Below, piece after piece: positions 4,987 to 6,360 of a stretch of 6,360 nucleotides of DNA (position 1 is the first letter of the stretch; every line of letters starts with the position of its first letter). Under the pieces are notes generated by a model. The model saw nothing but the letters and a program-made list of their open reading frames with translations. It ran no database searches and was not told the DNA's origin. Position numbers and translations under genes: made by a program. The stretch comes from an uncultured Oscillochloris sp. (GTDB lineage: Bacteria > Chloroflexota > Chloroflexia > Chloroflexales > Chloroflexaceae), in NCBI GenBank assembly GCA_903877945.1, contig CAIRFY010000337.1, forward strand, positions 1 through 6,360, written 5' to 3'.

Positions 4987-6360
4987 TCATCGGCGGTGGC
5001 GCGTGGGGATGGCGATGCCGCTGGCGGCGAGGTGTTCGATGTCGCGGATGATGGTGCGGCGGCTGACACGGAGGGCGGCGGCGAGGTTGGCGTCGGTGGG
5101 GGCGGCACCCTGGGCGGCGGCCTCGGCGAGCAGGCGGAGCAGGACGTGGCGGCGGCGCTCGTCGGCGCGGGGGATGGCGGTGTCGGCGGGGCTGACGAGG
5201 GTCCAGCGCACGCTGAGGTAGTCGGCGGGGGTGAGGCTGCGCCCGAGAGGTACGTCGGCGCGGACGAGGCGGGCGGTGACGATCTGGCTGAGGGCGTCGA
5301 GGGCGGACTGGGTGGCGCGGTTGAGTGGCACCTGCTGGAGGAAGCGGGCGCGTTCGGCGGGGGGCAAGGCGGCGGCGGCGGTGTCCATAGCGCGGGCGGC
5401 GGCCTGGATGTGGGCTGATGCGGCGGCGGCGTCACCGGCGGCACGGGCGGCGACGTGGCTCGCGTAGGCGACCAACTGGTGCAGGACAGCGCGATCAGCC
5501 GAATCGGCCAGATCGGCGCGGGCGGCGGCTGCGGCCTGAACCGCCTCCATTGGGTGTCCGGCGGCCAGAGTCAGGGCCAAACACGCCCGACTCTCGGCGA
5601 GGTTTTCGCGCTCGCCGAGGCGCTCGCGGATGGCGCAGGCGGCCCGCAGGGACTCGGCAGCATCGGGGTTGACCTCACCCCCCAGCCCCCTCTCCGCGTG
5701 ACGGAGAGGGGGAGTCGGATTATGCCAGTTTAGCAGGGCCAGGCCACGGTTGTGGTGGGCGTAGCCTTCGATGCGCGCCAGCCCGGCGGCCTGGCTGGCG
5801 CGCAGAGCCTCGGCGGCGTAGCTGAGGGCGGCGGCGCGGTCGCCGAGCAGGGCGTATGCCTGGGCCAAATTGCTGAGGGCGGCGGCGACACCGGCCTGCT
5901 GGCCGAGGGCGCGGAAATCGGTGAGGGCGGCGGCGAAGGAATCGATGGCCGCGACATAGTCACCAATGGCGAGGGCGACCTGGCCGAGGTTGAGGATCGT
6001 GGTGGCCTCGCCCCAGCGGTCGCTCAGCTCGCGGCTCAGGTCGAGAGCCTGCTGGTGGTGGTTGCGGGCGCTCTGGTAGTTACCCAGGCCCCAGCGGGCG
6101 CAGCCGAGTCCGTTGAGGGCACGGGCCTGGTTAAGCAGGTCGCCGGTGTGCTGGAAGAGATCGGCGGCGCGGGCATAGCCCGCGATGGCCCCCTGGTGAT
6201 CGCCGACGGCCCAGGCGACCAGAGCCAGGTTATGGGCGGTCGTCGCCTCGCCACGTGGGTCGGCGGCAGCCTGGTAGCGGGCGCGGGCGGCGAGCAGGTG
6301 GGTCTGGGCGGTGCGGTAGTCGCCGCGCTGCTGGGCAAGCTGGGCGATCAGCTCAAGAGC
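4987..6360 (-). CDS. TPR-repeat protein with C-terminal helix-turn-helix (5' end outside window)
   Basis: The minus-strand frame is open from the right edge to TGA at 4987-4989, giving 457 residues of a longer protein; the N-terminus is missing. A TTG at 5866-5868 could be read as a start, but the frame upstream encodes three further complete TPR units and part of a fourth, so it is internal. Numbered from the window edge, TPR units begin at about 40, 80, 120, 160 and 200 with an exact 40-residue period (for example LNLGQVALAIGDYVAAIDSF). The unit starting at 200 is 57 residues long because of a 17-residue insertion derived from a DNA repeat. Residues 257-395 are Ala-rich and helical, with FLQQVPLNRATQSAL near 340-354. 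Residues 400-450 form a winged-helix-like DNA-binding segment (DANLAAALRVSRRTIIRDIE). It may be a regulator or signalling ATPase-TPR protein; the missing N-terminus would decide. A link to urease regulation is unproven. Confidence 0.85.
   Translation of the reverse strand, partial: ALELIAQLAQQRGDYRTAQTHLLAARARYQAAADPRGEATTAHNLALVAWAVGDHQGAIAGYARAADLFQHTGDLLNQARALNGLGCARWGLGNYQSARNHHQQALDLSRELSDRWGEATTILNLGQVALAIGDYVAAIDSFAAALTDFRALGQQAGVAAALSNLAQAYALLGDRAAALSYAAEALRASQAAGLARIEGYAHHNRGLALLNWHNPTPPLRHAERGLGGEVNPDAAESLRAACAIRERLGERENLAESRACLALTLAAGHPMEAVQAAAAARADLADSADRAVLHQLVAYASHVAARAAGDAAAASAHIQAAARAMDTAAAALPPAERARFLQQVPLNRATQSALDALSQIVTARLVRADVPLGRSLTPADYLSVRWTLVSPADTAIPRADERRRHVLLRLLAEAAAQGAAPTDANLAAALRVSRRTIIRDIEHLAASGIAIPTRHRR
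5671..5721 (-). repeat. Half copy of the C-rich repeat inserted in frame inside the TPR gene
   Basis: CCCCCTCTCCG (5686-5696) and CGGAGAGGGGG (5702-5712) form an 11-bp hairpin with a 5-base loop, flanked by CCTCACCCCCCAG as in copy 2. Translated on the minus strand it reads NPTPPLRHAERGLGGEV, 17 residues. The host TPR unit measures 57 residues instead of 40, so the insert is exactly 51 bp and preserves the frame. Confidence 0.85.

Noticed and set aside
4839..5444. Pro/Ser-rich 201-residue minus-strand frame overlapping the TPR gene end
   Set aside because: Out-of-frame reading of the Ala-rich TPR/HTH gene that continues into the C-rich repeat; no plausible protein.

Overview
The window holds a compact urea-use locus, with every convincing gene on the minus strand. 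Reading along the minus strand (right to left) it carries: the 3' part of a TPR protein with a C-terminal helix-turn-helix (4987 to beyond 6360); the urease structural operon ureA-ureB-ureC (4656 down to 2229); and urtA, the lipoprotein receptor of the urea ABC transporter (1404 down to 13). The DNA is GC-rich. The C-rich double-hairpin repeats, the TPR/HTH protein style and the urease sequences suggest a Chloroflexota bacterium, perhaps a relative of Chloroflexus, Roseiflexus or Oscillochloris. This assignment is an inference from memory of such genomes and no search was run.

The urease subunits are separate gamma, beta and alpha chains of normal bacterial length. All the nickel-binding and catalytic residues I can place in UreC are present. 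No urease maturation genes (ureD, E, F, G) and no transporter permease or ATPase genes lie inside the window. UrtA would capture urea outside the membrane, the transporter would import it, and UreABC would split it to ammonia and CO2.

Intergenic DNA carries most of the unusual signal. Between ureC and urtA (1405-2228) there is, in the direction of transcription, a roughly 100-bp C-rich double hairpin repeat, a second double-hairpin element, a perfect 23-bp inverted repeat able to act as a terminator, a full-consensus sigma70 promoter (TTGACA, 16 bp, TATAAT), and then a structured leader of about 425 nt. The leader ends in an anti-Shine-Dalgarno segment that can pair with the urtA ribosome binding site. 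Further upstream lies an alternative partner for that segment. This is the layout of a translational RNA switch and is the best candidate for something undescribed here.

The same 100-bp repeat sits in opposite orientation on the other side of the urease operon (4836-4941), there enclosed by longer terminal inverted repeats. A half copy has been inserted in frame into a TPR unit of the right-hand gene, adding exactly 17 residues to a unit that otherwise fits a strict 40-residue period.
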